The notes: generated from the letters alone by a model not told the origin. A stretch of DNA of 64,000 bases from Tolypothrix brevis GSE-NOS-MK-07-07A (GCA_019358985.1 JAHHIJ010000004.1:124001-188000); one strand, 5' to 3'; numbered from the stretch's first letter, positions 19,148 through 27,154 are shown. Numbers and translations: made by a program.

Positions 19148-19257
19148 GCGTTGCTGATTAGATGTATTAAAATGATTGTACGTAATGTCAAAACCCTTGT
19201 AGAGACGCGATATATCGCGTCTCTACATCTAGATTCATATTGCGATTCAGCAACGCC
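19148..19257. repeat. Family A element, GCGATATATCGC centre
   Basis: Terminal GCGTTGCTGATT and GATTCAGCAACGCC enclose GTAGAGACGCGATATATCGC then GTCTCTAC. The flanks match the element at 2872-2984, but the palindrome centre is different. Confidence 0.82.
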
Positions 19258-19297
19258 CTATTTTTTGATGTTTTAAAATTAAGAAAATAGATAAATC

Positions 19298-19564
19298 ATG
19301 CACATTTGCGATCTTGATTATTTAGACACGATTCCGGAAACATCCACCATACATTTAAATGGTGGTAGGGCTGTAGCAATTTCTGCATTTTCAGCAAGTG
19401 CCTTTGGTGATGCAACCAGCATCAATACTTTTTTGAGAAATATCGCAATTAGTCGCTCTGGTGGTTCCTTCGCTAATAGTTCAGTTCATGTTACTTCAAT
19501 ATCATCTGGTGGTAGCACTTTTGCTTCTGCTTCTTCTTTAGCTTATGTTTCTTCAAATCCTTAA
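19298..19564 (+). CDS. Double-glycine leader peptide precursor, Ser/Ala-rich core
   Basis: 88 residues. The leader MHICDLDYLDTIPETSTIHL then NGG repeats the DLxYL(D/E) pattern and the terminal GG. The ~65-residue core is rich in Ser, Ala, Thr and Gly (AISAFSASAFGDATS, SSGGSTFASASS), a plausible substrate for O-glycosylation, with no Cys. The GT41-like gene follows by 118 bases in the same direction. Assignment rests on the leader and the location; the core has no recognised family. Confidence 0.7.
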   Translation: MHICDLDYLDTIPETSTIHLNGGRAVAISAFSASAFGDATSINTFLRNIAISRSGGSFANSSVHVTSISSGGSTFASASSLAYVSSNP

Positions 19565-19682
19565 TTGAGATAAAAGTGTGCTAGGGAGCATCTAAGCCAT
19601 ATTTTGGATTTGGAATTACAAGAAAGCAGGTATAGCCTTATAAAAGGTTATATAAAATGATTCTGTATCGCTTGATATAGCC

Positions 19683-22421
19683 ATGAATGCCAAAAAAACT
19701 TTTGAATCTAATATCGAATCTTTCATCAAAAGTGCAATGCAAAAGCATCAAGCAGGTCAATTTGATGAAGCAGAATTGATTTACAGACAGATATTAGAAA
19801 CTCAGGCTGAGGATGAAGATCGAAAGACATCTTTAGGAGACTTGTATTATTTAATAGTTCTCAATTTGGGAGATGTCCTTCAGAATCAAGGAAAGTTAAA
19901 AGAAGCAATCAAAGTTTATCAGCAAGCCTTAATCTTCGATCCTAACTTTGCCGAAGCTCATAACAACTTGGGAAATATTTTCCAAGAACAGGGTAAATTA
20001 GAGCCAGCAGTAGAGTGTTACCAGCAAGCTTTAAAGATTAAACCTGACTTAGGCGATGTCCACAACAACTTAGGAAATGTCCTCAAAAGATACAATTTAG
20101 AAGCAGCTATAGAATCCTACCAGCAAGCCATAAAAGTCAACCCTGACTGTGTAGATGCTCATTACAATTTAGGAAGTGCGCTCAACGAACAAAATCAGTT
20201 AGAAGCAGCTATAGTAGCTTACCAGCAAGCCTTAAATATCCAACCTGACTTTGCAGCAGCCAGATTTGCCATTTGCATGACTCAACTGCCGATTATCTAT
20301 TTGAATGTTGACGAAATCCAAATTAGGCGAAATCAATATCAACATCATCTGCATTCTTTAGCTGATTACTATAAATTTGCTAATACCAAAGAGCAAGTAG
20401 AAGCAGCGAAAATGATAGGTTTTTCACAACCTTTTTATTTAGCTTATCAAGGCTTCAATGACCGACATTTGCAGGAAATTTATGGAAAAATGATTTGTCA
20501 GCTTATGGCAACTCGTTATCCGCAATGGAGTCAGATTAACTCTGTTCCAAATTTAAAAGCTGACGATAAAGTTCGTGTCGGTTTTGTGACTGGATATTTC
20601 CGCGAACATTCTTGTTGGAAGTTAATTAAGGGTTGGGTAGAAAACCTCGATAGAAGTGAATTTGAATTATTTGGTTATCATACCGGAACAAAACGCGATC
20701 GCGAAACGGTAAGAGCGGCAAAAGCGTTTGACAGATTTACTCAAGGTCCTCTGCTACTCGAACAATGGGCTGAGGTAATTGCCCAAGACAATTTACATAT
20801 CTTGATTTTTCCCGAATTTGGGATGGACTCCATGACAGTTAGATTGGGGTGCTTAAGATTAGCTCCCATTCAAATAGGATCTTGGATTCACCCAGAAACA
20901 AGCGGGATGCCGACAATTGACTATTTCTTGACCAGTGATTTAATGGAACCGGAAAATGCTCAAGACCATTACACTGAAAAGTTAGTTAGATTGCCCAATT
21001 TATCGATTTATTACACACCTTTAGACATTAAACCTCAACCCGTCACTAAAAGTGACATCGGCATCGCAGATAATCAAATTATGTTCTGGTGTTGTCAATC
21101 AATATTTAAATATTTGCCACAACATGATGATGTCTTTCCTAGAATTGCTAAAAAGTTGGCGAATAGCAAGTTTGTATTTATTGAACATCATATTAGCGGA
21201 CAGGTAACTCAAGTCTTTCGTCAACGCTTAAGTCGGGCTTTTGAGGAATTTGATCTGAATTATCAAGATTACTGCATATTTCTGCCGCAAATGGAATCTA
21301 GCGTTTTTGCGGGAACAGCAGCTAGAGCAGATGTCTTCTTAGATAGTATCGGTTGGTCTGGAGGTAACACAACTCTAGAAGCGATCGCTCATAATATTCC
21401 AGTCGTCACATTTCCAGGAGACTTGATGCGCGGAAGGCATACAATGGCTATGCTGAAAATGATGGGTATCGAAGAGACGATCGCTGCTAGTAAAGAAGAA
21501 TATGTGGAGATTGCGGTTCGTCTAGGTGAAGATGCTGAATATCGTCAATACATCAGCCAGGAAGTTGGCAAAAATAAGCAAAAATTATATAACGACTTAA
21601 AACCAGTCAGAAGCTTGGAAGACTTTCTCTTAAAGCTGGTCAACAAAACTAGGAGATTTGGCACAAAAGAACTTTCTGAAGCTCTGCAATTAGCAGTTGA
21701 ACATCAACGCACTCATCGCTTCACGGAGGCTGAACAGCTATATCGTCAGATTTTGGAAAAACAGCCTCACCATCCCGAAGCCTTATATGGACTCGGCATG
21801 TTAGCTATGGGGATGGGGCAGACCGAAACTGCCGAACAATGTCTAAGTGCGGCTTCCCAAATTCAGCCAGATTCTGTTAAAATATGGTTTAGCTTGGGTA
21901 ATTTGCGTTTCTCCCAAGGGCAATTGCCAGAAGCTGAGAACGCATACCAACATGCGATCGCGTTGCGACCGGATGCAGTTCCTATCTACAACAATCTAGG
22001 TTACACGCTGGAACAACAGGGTAAGTTTGACGAAGCGATCGCCTACTATCAAAAAGCCCTAGAAATTGAACCTAACTGCACCGAAGCTGATGTCAATTGG
22101 GGTAATGCGCTTCACGCTCAAGGCAAGCTTTCTGCTGATAAACAAGATTATTACGCACAATTGAATCACAAACTGGGTCTTACCCGCAAAAGCGCAGGAG
22201 ATATGAAGATGGCTGTAGCTTATTATAAACAGGCGATCGCTATCCAACCCGATTTGGTAGACGCTCACTATAATTTGGGGGTAGTGTTGCAACAACTTGG
22301 TGACTTTAAAGAAGCGATGGGTTGCTATCAAACAGCTTTAGAGTTAAATCCCCAACACCACCAGGCAGACATTAGCTTAGGACAAATATTGCGCTCTAAT
22401 GGAATACACGTAGAGACGTAG
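19683..22421 (+). CDS. TPR protein with GT41 (O-GlcNAc transferase/SPINDLY-like) domain
   Basis: 912 residues. N-terminal TPRs (about 20-195; repeated AEAHNNLGNIFQEQGKLEPA pattern) precede a GT41 catalytic region (about 290-650) with RVGFVTGYFREHSCWKLI, APIQIGSWIHPETSGMPTID, DYFLTSDLMEP and the nucleotide-sugar site LDSIGWSGGNTTLEAIAHNI then PVVTFPG. A second TPR set follows (about 670-905). GT41 enzymes transfer GlcNAc or fucose to Ser/Thr. It lies between precursor genes with Ser/Thr-rich cores, so peptide glycosylation is a fair hypothesis. TPRs on both sides of the catalytic domain are less usual. The final residues GIHVET and the stop come from a palindromic repeat, so the native C-terminus was probably replaced. 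Confidence 0.88.
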   Translation: MNAKKTFESNIESFIKSAMQKHQAGQFDEAELIYRQILETQAEDEDRKTSLGDLYYLIVLNLGDVLQNQGKLKEAIKVYQQALIFDPNFAEAHNNLGNIFQEQGKLEPAVECYQQALKIKPDLGDVHNNLGNVLKRYNLEAAIESYQQAIKVNPDCVDAHYNLGSALNEQNQLEAAIVAYQQALNIQPDFAAARFAICMTQLPIIYLNVDEIQIRRNQYQHHLHSLADYYKFANTKEQVEAAKMIGFSQPFYLAYQGFNDRHLQEIYGKMICQLMATRYPQWSQINSVPNLKADDKVRVGFVTGYFREHSCWKLIKGWVENLDRSEFELFGYHTGTKRDRETVRAAKAFDRFTQGPLLLEQWAEVIAQDNLHILIFPEFGMDSMTVRLGCLRLAPIQIGSWIHPETSGMPTIDYFLTSDLMEPENAQDHYTEKLVRLPNLSIYYTPLDIKPQPVTKSDIGIADNQIMFWCCQSIFKYLPQHDDVFPRIAKKLANSKFVFIEHHISGQVTQVFRQRLSRAFEEFDLNYQDYCIFLPQMESSVFAGTAARADVFLDSIGWSGGNTTLEAIAHNIPVVTFPGDLMRGRHTMAMLKMMGIEETIAASKEEYVEIAVRLGEDAEYRQYISQEVGKNKQKLYNDLKPVRSLEDFLLKLVNKTRRFGTKELSEALQLAVEHQRTHRFTEAEQLYRQILEKQPHHPEALYGLGMLAMGMGQTETAEQCLSAASQIQPDSVKIWFSLGNLRFSQGQLPEAENAYQHAIALRPDAVPIYNNLGYTLEQQGKFDEAIAYYQKALEIEPNCTEADVNWGNALHAQGKLSADKQDYYAQLNHKLGLTRKSAGDMKMAVAYYKQAIAIQPDLVDAHYNLGVVLQQLGDFKEAMGCYQTALELNPQHHQADISLGQILRSNGIHVET

Positions 22422-22487
22422 CAGTGCTATGTCTCTACAAGGAGAGGGGTTTTATACATGTACTTCCTAAGCCTGAAATCTGCTGTA
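22394..22487. repeat. Family C repeat (reverse) overlapping the end of the glycosyltransferase gene
   Basis: In reverse orientation it runs TACAGCAGATTTCAGGCTTA, then the GTAGAGAC(A/G)TAG core, then CTACGTGTATTCCATTAGAG. Positions 22394-22421 are coding and provide the TAG stop of the GT41 gene. Confidence 0.75.
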
Positions 22488-22559
22488 TGACAGTCAATAG
22501 CAATGAGGTTTGTTTGTAACTTTTTGATTATTCTGTTTTTTCCGACTTAATTAACAATC

Positions 22560-22775
22560 ATGGGTAGTACGATTATGGAACGCGAAGAATTTGTAGTTAA
22601 ACGGATAGTATCACCTGACGGCAAGGTAATTGCTGAACTAAAAAGCTTTGTTAAGACATCTGGGGATGGTCAAAGTGAAATTAGTCAAAGCATTTCTATG
22701 AATGTTTCATCAGATAATAACTCCCGAAAATGTTCGCAATCTGGATTTATTTCTATCTCTTCTAGTAATGAGTAG
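22560..22775 (+). CDS. Small Ser-rich protein of unknown function in the precursor block
   Basis: 71 residues from ATG 22560, or 66 from ATG 22575 (MEREEFVVKRIVSPDGKVIA). A conserved-looking N-terminal half, VVKRIVSPDGKVIAELKSFV, is followed by a Ser/Asn-rich tail (SISMNVSSDNNS ... SISSSNE). There is no DLxYLE leader and no double glycine in a typical position, so it is either an accessory protein or a different kind of precursor. Codon use and position between precursors support a real gene. Confidence 0.6.
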   Translation: MGSTIMEREEFVVKRIVSPDGKVIAELKSFVKTSGDGQSEISQSISMNVSSDNNSRKCSQSGFISISSSNE

Positions 22776-22842
22776 TAAATAATGTTGAATTATTTCATTT
22801 GTACAATACTTGCTTCATTCCTTGAATTCTACTGACGTAGTT

Positions 22843-23199
22843 ATGAACAAACGCTTAATCATTAAGGACTTAAATTATCTAGAGCAGGTTAAGGAAAATA
22901 CTGTTCTAGGAGGTGATGATGTTGTCGCTCTTACTGGCACCATTACAAGAACCGGACCTGGTTATGCCAGTGCTGGTGCGGTGGCATTTGCTGCTGGTCA
23001 GATTAATGGCATCGATATTCAAACCCAAACAAGTGCCTCACCGAGTATCAGTTTCGCAAATGCAAGAGCCGAAGCCTATGGAAGGACTGGAAATGATACT
23101 GCTGTATCCTTGAGTTATAGTAACTCTAATTTTAATCCTAGAAGTTCTAATAGGTTTAATTCGCTTTCTTTTAATTCAACAACGACAACCTCCGAGTAA
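22843..23199 (+). CDS. Double-glycine leader peptide precursor
   Basis: 118 residues from ATG 22843 (an upstream TTG at 22810 is less likely). The leader MNKRLIIKDLNYLEQVKENT then VLGG repeats the KDLNYLE block and ends in GG. The core starts DDVVALTGTITRTGPGYAS, is rich in Ala, Ser, Asn and Thr, and ends in a Ser/Asn/Thr tail (NSLSFNSTTTTSE). No Cys. Likely processed and exported by the C39 exporters. Product unknown. Confidence 0.7.
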   Translation: MNKRLIIKDLNYLEQVKENTVLGGDDVVALTGTITRTGPGYASAGAVAFAAGQINGIDIQTQTSASPSISFANARAEAYGRTGNDTAVSLSYSNSNFNPRSSNRFNSLSFNSTTTTSE

Positions 23200-23260
23200 C
23201 TCTATTCACATCTTGTACCAATTTTTACGGCTTTTTCTCTAATTAAGATTGGTGCAAAAT

Positions 23261-23383
23261 ATGAGTATAGGCAAATTAAAAGTAGGCAGATCGTTAGGGC
23301 ATCTCAAAATTTTATTTATTTCAGAAAATCAAGATGGAAAAGCAATGTTTATACTCACATTTGCTTTTCAAGAAAGTAGTTAA
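23261..23383 (+). CDS. Possible 40-residue small protein
   Basis: An ATG-to-TAA frame reads MSIGKLKVGRSLGHLKILFI and ends TFAFQESS. There is no Shine-Dalgarno sequence and no known family. It may be a remnant or chance frame between two precursor genes. Confidence 0.2.
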   Translation: MSIGKLKVGRSLGHLKILFISENQDGKAMFILTFAFQESS

Positions 23384-23476
23384 TCGACAAGTTCGATTAT
23401 GAGATAGAGTGCCACTTAACCCTCTCATCTCACTCATTTTTTAATTGTCATCTATCTCAAATAAGGAGGTTTAATC

Positions 23477-23806
23477 ATGAGTGTATTACAGATATCAGAT
23501 CTGAGTTTTTGTGAAGTAGTAGAGAAAGAGATCGAAGTCCAAGGTGGATATACTTTCGCAGGAAACCTGAAATATGAGGATTTCCGCTCGTTATTAACGA
23601 GATTCTTTTCTCCTTCGATGCTTGTAGAATACGATCGCCAACAAGTTTATTCCGCTCCAGATGTTGTAGTTGAGAAATTACAGAATCAAACCACTGGAGA
23701 ATCAGGATATTTAACGTCAACTAAAGATGGGAAATATCAATCTGGTGTGCTAGTTGGTCAAAACTCTGTAAGAAGTTTTGCCACATACTCTACTTTTTCT
23801 ACTTGA
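23477..23806 (+). CDS. Double-glycine leader peptide precursor, mixed core
   Basis: 109 residues with the strong ribosome site AAGGAGGT eight bases before the ATG. The leader MSVLQISDLSFCEVVEKEIE then VQGG is a divergent form of the DLxYLE leader (SFCE replaces YLE). The core is less repetitive than its neighbours, with charged residues early (LKYEDFRSLLTRFF) and a Ser/Thr/Tyr end (FATYSTFST). The single Cys is in the leader. Likely an exported peptide; function unknown. Confidence 0.65.
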   Translation: MSVLQISDLSFCEVVEKEIEVQGGYTFAGNLKYEDFRSLLTRFFSPSMLVEYDRQQVYSAPDVVVEKLQNQTTGESGYLTSTKDGKYQSGVLVGQNSVRSFATYSTFST

Positions 23807-23951
23807 CCTAGTAGTCTGTTAAACTCCTAAATGATGGTTAGAGAGACGCGATAAATTGCCGTCTCTCCATAAAATTTATCCGTCAATTAGTCTTTGACAT
23901 ACTACTAGATATTCATCACCAATTCAATACCTAATAGTTGAAAAAAAGTAG

Positions 23952-24284
23952 ATGCAGATTGCTGATTTATCGTATTTAGACAATGTTCCACAAGAGGAGT
24001 TGATTTCAGGTTCTGCTGGAGTACTTGTAGATGCTACCGCATCAGCTTCAGGCTATCCAAGCAGCACTTACATTTTTACAGATGGTAGAGCTATACTCTT
24101 GCCGAGCGGTGTTTCTCTAGCATTTGGTCGAGGATTAGCAGTGGCAAATGGCGATAATCCTACAGCTAACGTTACAGTTGCAGGTGATGGCGATATTGTG
24201 GTGGGAGGAACTAGATCTCGTTCTTCTCAATATACTGCTGTTGCGCGTGGTTTTGTAATCGCCATTGATTTACCTAACCGCTAG
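23952..24284 (+). CDS. Leader peptide precursor with variant cleavage site
   Basis: 110 residues. The leader MQIADLSYLDNVPQEELISG matches the DLxYL(D/E) block, but the expected GG is replaced by SGSAG, so C39 cleavage could be altered or occur after SG or AG. The core is Ala/Gly/Val/Ser/Thr-rich (TASASGYPSSTYIFTDGRA; GDGDIVVGGTRSRSS). The GG inside the core (VVGG) is too far from the leader to be the site. Assigned from the leader and location. Confidence 0.62.
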   Translation: MQIADLSYLDNVPQEELISGSAGVLVDATASASGYPSSTYIFTDGRAILLPSGVSLAFGRGLAVANGDNPTANVTVAGDGDIVVGGTRSRSSQYTAVARGFVIAIDLPNR

Positions 24285-24438
24285 ATAGTATGTTTGGTAA
24301 TTCAAGCATTACCCATAAGACTTACGCAAAAATTCTCTTCAGGAGAAGACAGCAAGTGCGTATTTTTCCTCGCAGTTGAAATGTGTTCTTCCCGAAATTT
24401 ATTTTCGGACTAAAAATGTCTTAAGTTAATGCCATTTG

Positions 24439-24454
24439 TTCAAAACGTTTTGAA
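24439..24454 (+). promoter_or_regulatory. Perfect 16-bp palindrome upstream of mdnA (candidate operator)
   Basis: TTCAAAACGTTTTGAA is a perfect inverted repeat centred 35-36 bases before the mdnA ATG and unlike the repeat families in this window. It may bind a dimeric regulator. AAGGAG (24467-24472) is the ribosome site further downstream. Confidence 0.45.
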
Positions 24455-24481
24455 TTTAATTTATCTAAAGGAGCAATCCAC

Positions 24482-24802
24482 ATGTCTGACAATCATAAGC
24501 CAGATTTAAATTCTTCAAAAGTACCATTCTTTGCCCGTTACTTAGAAGGGCAATTCTGCGAAGATTTGTCTGAAGAAGAAATGGAGGCAGTTGAAGGAGG
24601 TATTACATTTGTGACGCTAAAATTCCCCTCCGACAACGAAGAAGGTGGTCATGGTGGAGGAATTGTCACTAACAAATTCCGGGATAAGTATGATTGGGGT
24701 GGGGGATTTGTCACCAAAAAGTACCCATCAGATGCTGATGAATATGCTGTGACACAAAAGTATCCATCAGATGGAGACGATCACGCTTTTCCCATAGACT
24801 AA
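24482..24802 (+). CDS. mdnA: Multi-core microviridin-type (graspetide) precursor
   Basis: 106 residues. The leader holds PFFARYLEGQ (15-24), the helix recognised by microviridin ATP-grasp ligases, and ends in EAVEGG (35-40). Three intact core motifs follow: TLKFPSDNEE (45-54), TKKYPSDADE (78-87) and TQKYPSDGDD (91-100). A fourth, TNKFRDKYD (63-71), keeps TxKF but has lost PSD. Gly-rich spacers (GGHGGG, WGGG) separate cores one to three. In the family, Thr and Ser form esters with the C-terminal acidic residues and Lys forms an amide, giving cage-like protease inhibitors. Usual precursors have one core in ~50 residues. The double glycine suggests C39 processing. AAGGAG precedes the ATG. Confidence 0.93.
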   Translation: MSDNHKPDLNSSKVPFFARYLEGQFCEDLSEEEMEAVEGGITFVTLKFPSDNEEGGHGGGIVTNKFRDKYDWGGGFVTKKYPSDADEYAVTQKYPSDGDDHAFPID

Positions 24803-24837
24803 AGCTTTGATTCATTAGATAACCTATTTGAAAAAGA

Positions 24838-24949
24838 GGCATTGCTGAATTGATGTATGAATCCGGATGTAAAGACGTTCCGCCGGAACGTCTCTACAAG
24901 GATTTTAGTATTATATAAAATTATTTCACGCCCCCGATTCAGCAACGCC
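24838..24949. repeat. Family A element, TTCCGCCGGAA centre
   Basis: Ends GGCATTGCTGAATT and GATTCAGCAACGCC enclose GTAAAGACGTTCCGCCGGAA then CGTCTCTAC. It separates mdnA from mdnB and is followed two bases later by a family B repeat. Confidence 0.83.
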
Positions 24950-24950
24950 G

Positions 24951-25013
24951 AAAAAGAATGTAGAGACGTAGCACTGCTACGTCTCTAGGGTTCTGGATAA
25001 GCGTTCGATGTCT
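24951..25013. repeat. Family B repeat, short form
   Basis: AAAAAGAATGTAGAGACGTA, the GCACTGCTACGTCTCTAGGG half, then TTCTGGATAAGCGTTCGATG and TCTA. Same structure as 16739-16811. Confidence 0.8.
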
Positions 25014-25083
25014 ATTTGTAGTCAAACCTAAAGTTCTCAATTTTGAGAGCGCTTCAGCGCTCAGTACAAAAATAAATGTTTTT

Positions 25084-26073
25084 ATGCACCTATCGCGTGA
25101 TGTTGTTTTATTAATCACTCACAGTGGTGATTTTTTCACAATAGATAGAGTAGCACAAGCTGTATCAAAACGGGGCGCACAACCGTTTCGCTTGGACACT
25201 GATAAATTTCCTCTACAAGTGAAACTGAAACAGCAACTGGGCAATAAAACCAGTCATAGACTCGAATATGATCAAGCATCTTCTCATCTACATTCTATCG
25301 ATAGCAATCAGGTAGTTGCAGTTTGGATGCGTCGAATCTTTGCTCCCCAGATGAATACAGAATTGGCTCCTCAATTCCAAGCAGCGTGCGCTAGGGAGTC
25401 ATTAGCAACTTTAAATGGTTTTTGGGACAGTTTGCGTCAAGCGCGTTGGGTAGATAATTTACAGCAAATTGCTGTTGCGGAAAACAAGCTACACCAACTG
25501 CGGGTAGCGTCTGAGGTTGGTCTTATTATCCCTCGGACTCTTGTCACCAACAATGCTGAATCTGTGGGGGAGTTTTTCTCTGAAGTGAAGGGGAAAATGG
25601 TGACTAAACTGTTAACTCCTATTTCCATGAGTATGAAAGGCTCCCCTTTCTTTTTTTACACCAGCGCTGTTAAAGAAGAAGACTTACTTGATGGGGAAAC
25701 ACTGCGTTATTGTCCGATGGTTTTCCAAGAAGAAATACCCAAACAATGGGAATTGCGGGTGGTATTTGTTAATGGCAATTTCTTTGTGGGAGCGCTAGAT
25801 GCATCTGTTTATAATACATCTACTCTTGATTGGCGTTGTGCAAAAAATGAAGCTTGTGTATGGCAACCTTACGAATTGCCGATTGTAGTTAAACTTGCGA
25901 TCAAAGAGTTTATGGTAAGGTTTGGGCTACTTTTTGGAGCCTTTGATTTTATCGTCACACCAGCAGGAGAATACGTCTTTTTAGAAGTTAATCCTGTAGG
26001 GGAATGGGGAATGTTAGAGCGAGATTTGGACTACCCGATTTCGGAAGCGATCGCTTCGGCTTTACTTCCCTAA
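25084..26073 (+). CDS. mdnB: ATP-grasp ligase, MdnB/MvdC-like (omega-amide forming)
   Basis: 329 residues. The N-terminal domain begins VVLLITHSGDFFTIDRVAQA and RLDTDKFPLQV, typical of the microviridin ligases. The ATP-grasp fold shows VTKLLTP, RYCPMVFQEEIPKQWELRVV and the Mg/ATP motif FDFIVTPAGEYVFLEVNPVG. By similarity it is the MdnB/MvdC type, which closes the Lys-Asp/Glu amide after the esters are made. It follows mdnA in the usual mdnABC order, although ~280 bases of repeat DNA intervene, and is 31 bases before mdnC. No good Shine-Dalgarno sequence is seen. Confidence 0.92.
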   Translation: MHLSRDVVLLITHSGDFFTIDRVAQAVSKRGAQPFRLDTDKFPLQVKLKQQLGNKTSHRLEYDQASSHLHSIDSNQVVAVWMRRIFAPQMNTELAPQFQAACARESLATLNGFWDSLRQARWVDNLQQIAVAENKLHQLRVASEVGLIIPRTLVTNNAESVGEFFSEVKGKMVTKLLTPISMSMKGSPFFFYTSAVKEEDLLDGETLRYCPMVFQEEIPKQWELRVVFVNGNFFVGALDASVYNTSTLDWRCAKNEACVWQPYELPIVVKLAIKEFMVRFGLLFGAFDFIVTPAGEYVFLEVNPVGEWGMLERDLDYPISEAIASALLP

Positions 26074-26104
26074 AGTATTTAATTTCAAATCATGGATTTT
26101 GCTC

Positions 26105-27154
26105 ATGACAGTTTTAATAATTACCCATAGCCACGATAACGAAAGCATCCCTTTGGTAATGCAAGCGATCGCAGCACAAGGAGGAAAAGCTTTTCGTTTT
26201 GATACAGACAGATTTCCGACTCAACTACAACTAAATATCTATTATGGTAAACAAAAAGAGCAACTAATTATAATTGATGAAGACAGAAAGTTAGATTTGA
26301 GCGAAGTATCAGCAGTTTGGTATCGACGAATTGCGATCGCCCAAAGAATTCCTACTACGATGGACTCCCAACTAAGACAAGCCTCGGTGCAGGAATCTCG
26401 TGTCACCATTCAGGGTATGATTGCCAGTATACCGGGATTCCACTTAGACAAATTGCCAAATATCCGTCTTGCCGATAATAAACAGCTACAATTACAAGTA
26501 GCACGAATGCTAGGTTTAGATACACCACGCACGCTGATTACAAATAATCCCCAAGCGGTTAAGGAATTTTCCCAAGAGTGCGAGGAGGGTATGATTGCAA
26601 AAATGCTTTCTTCCTTTGCTATCTACGATCGCAAAGGGCAAGAGAATGTAGTATTTACTAATCCGGTTACAGATGCAGATTTAGAGAATTTGGATGGATT
26701 GCATTTGTGTCCGATGACATTTCAGGAGAAAGTACCCAAAGCGCTGGAGTTACGGACAACGATTGTTGGTAAGCGTATATTCACCGCTGCGGTTGATTCC
26801 CAAAGTTTGCAACTATCTCGTTACGACTGGCGAAAACAAGGAATAGCTTTACTTAATGCTTGGCAACCTTACGATTTACCCCAGGATGTAGAGAATAAAC
26901 TGCTTGAGCTAATGGCTCACTTTGGTTTAAATTATGGAGCAATTGATATCATTTTAACACCTGACGGTCGGCATATATTCCTTGAGATTAATCCTGTGGG
27001 TGAGTTTTTCTGGATGGAACATTGTCCTGGTTTTGGGATTTCTCAAGCGATCGCTGAGGTATTGTTAGCTAACTCGCATTCAAGAGACATCTTCCACTTA
27101 TTTGAACAAAAAGATGACAAAAAACATCAAAACGCATTTTCCACCACAGTTTAA
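26105..27154 (+). CDS. mdnC: ATP-grasp ligase, MdnC/MvdD-like (omega-ester forming)
   Basis: 349 residues from ATG 26105; the in-frame TTG at 26099 is less likely. It opens MTVLIITHSHDNESIPLVMQ and has FRFDTDRFPTQL, VSAVWYRRI, CPMTFQEKVPKALELRTTIV, DIILTPDGRHIFLEINPVGE and FFW, all typical of the MdnC/MvdD type, which forms the two lactones. It should act before MdnB on the multi-core precursor. A ~25-residue C-terminal extension (SRDIFHLFEQKDDKKHQ...) exceeds the usual ~325 length. A 102-bp near-copy of codons 163-196 lies at 28498-28599. Confidence 0.93.
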   Translation: MTVLIITHSHDNESIPLVMQAIAAQGGKAFRFDTDRFPTQLQLNIYYGKQKEQLIIIDEDRKLDLSEVSAVWYRRIAIAQRIPTTMDSQLRQASVQESRVTIQGMIASIPGFHLDKLPNIRLADNKQLQLQVARMLGLDTPRTLITNNPQAVKEFSQECEEGMIAKMLSSFAIYDRKGQENVVFTNPVTDADLENLDGLHLCPMTFQEKVPKALELRTTIVGKRIFTAAVDSQSLQLSRYDWRKQGIALLNAWQPYDLPQDVENKLLELMAHFGLNYGAIDIILTPDGRHIFLEINPVGEFFWMEHCPGFGISQAIAEVLLANSHSRDIFHLFEQKDDKKHQNAFSTTV

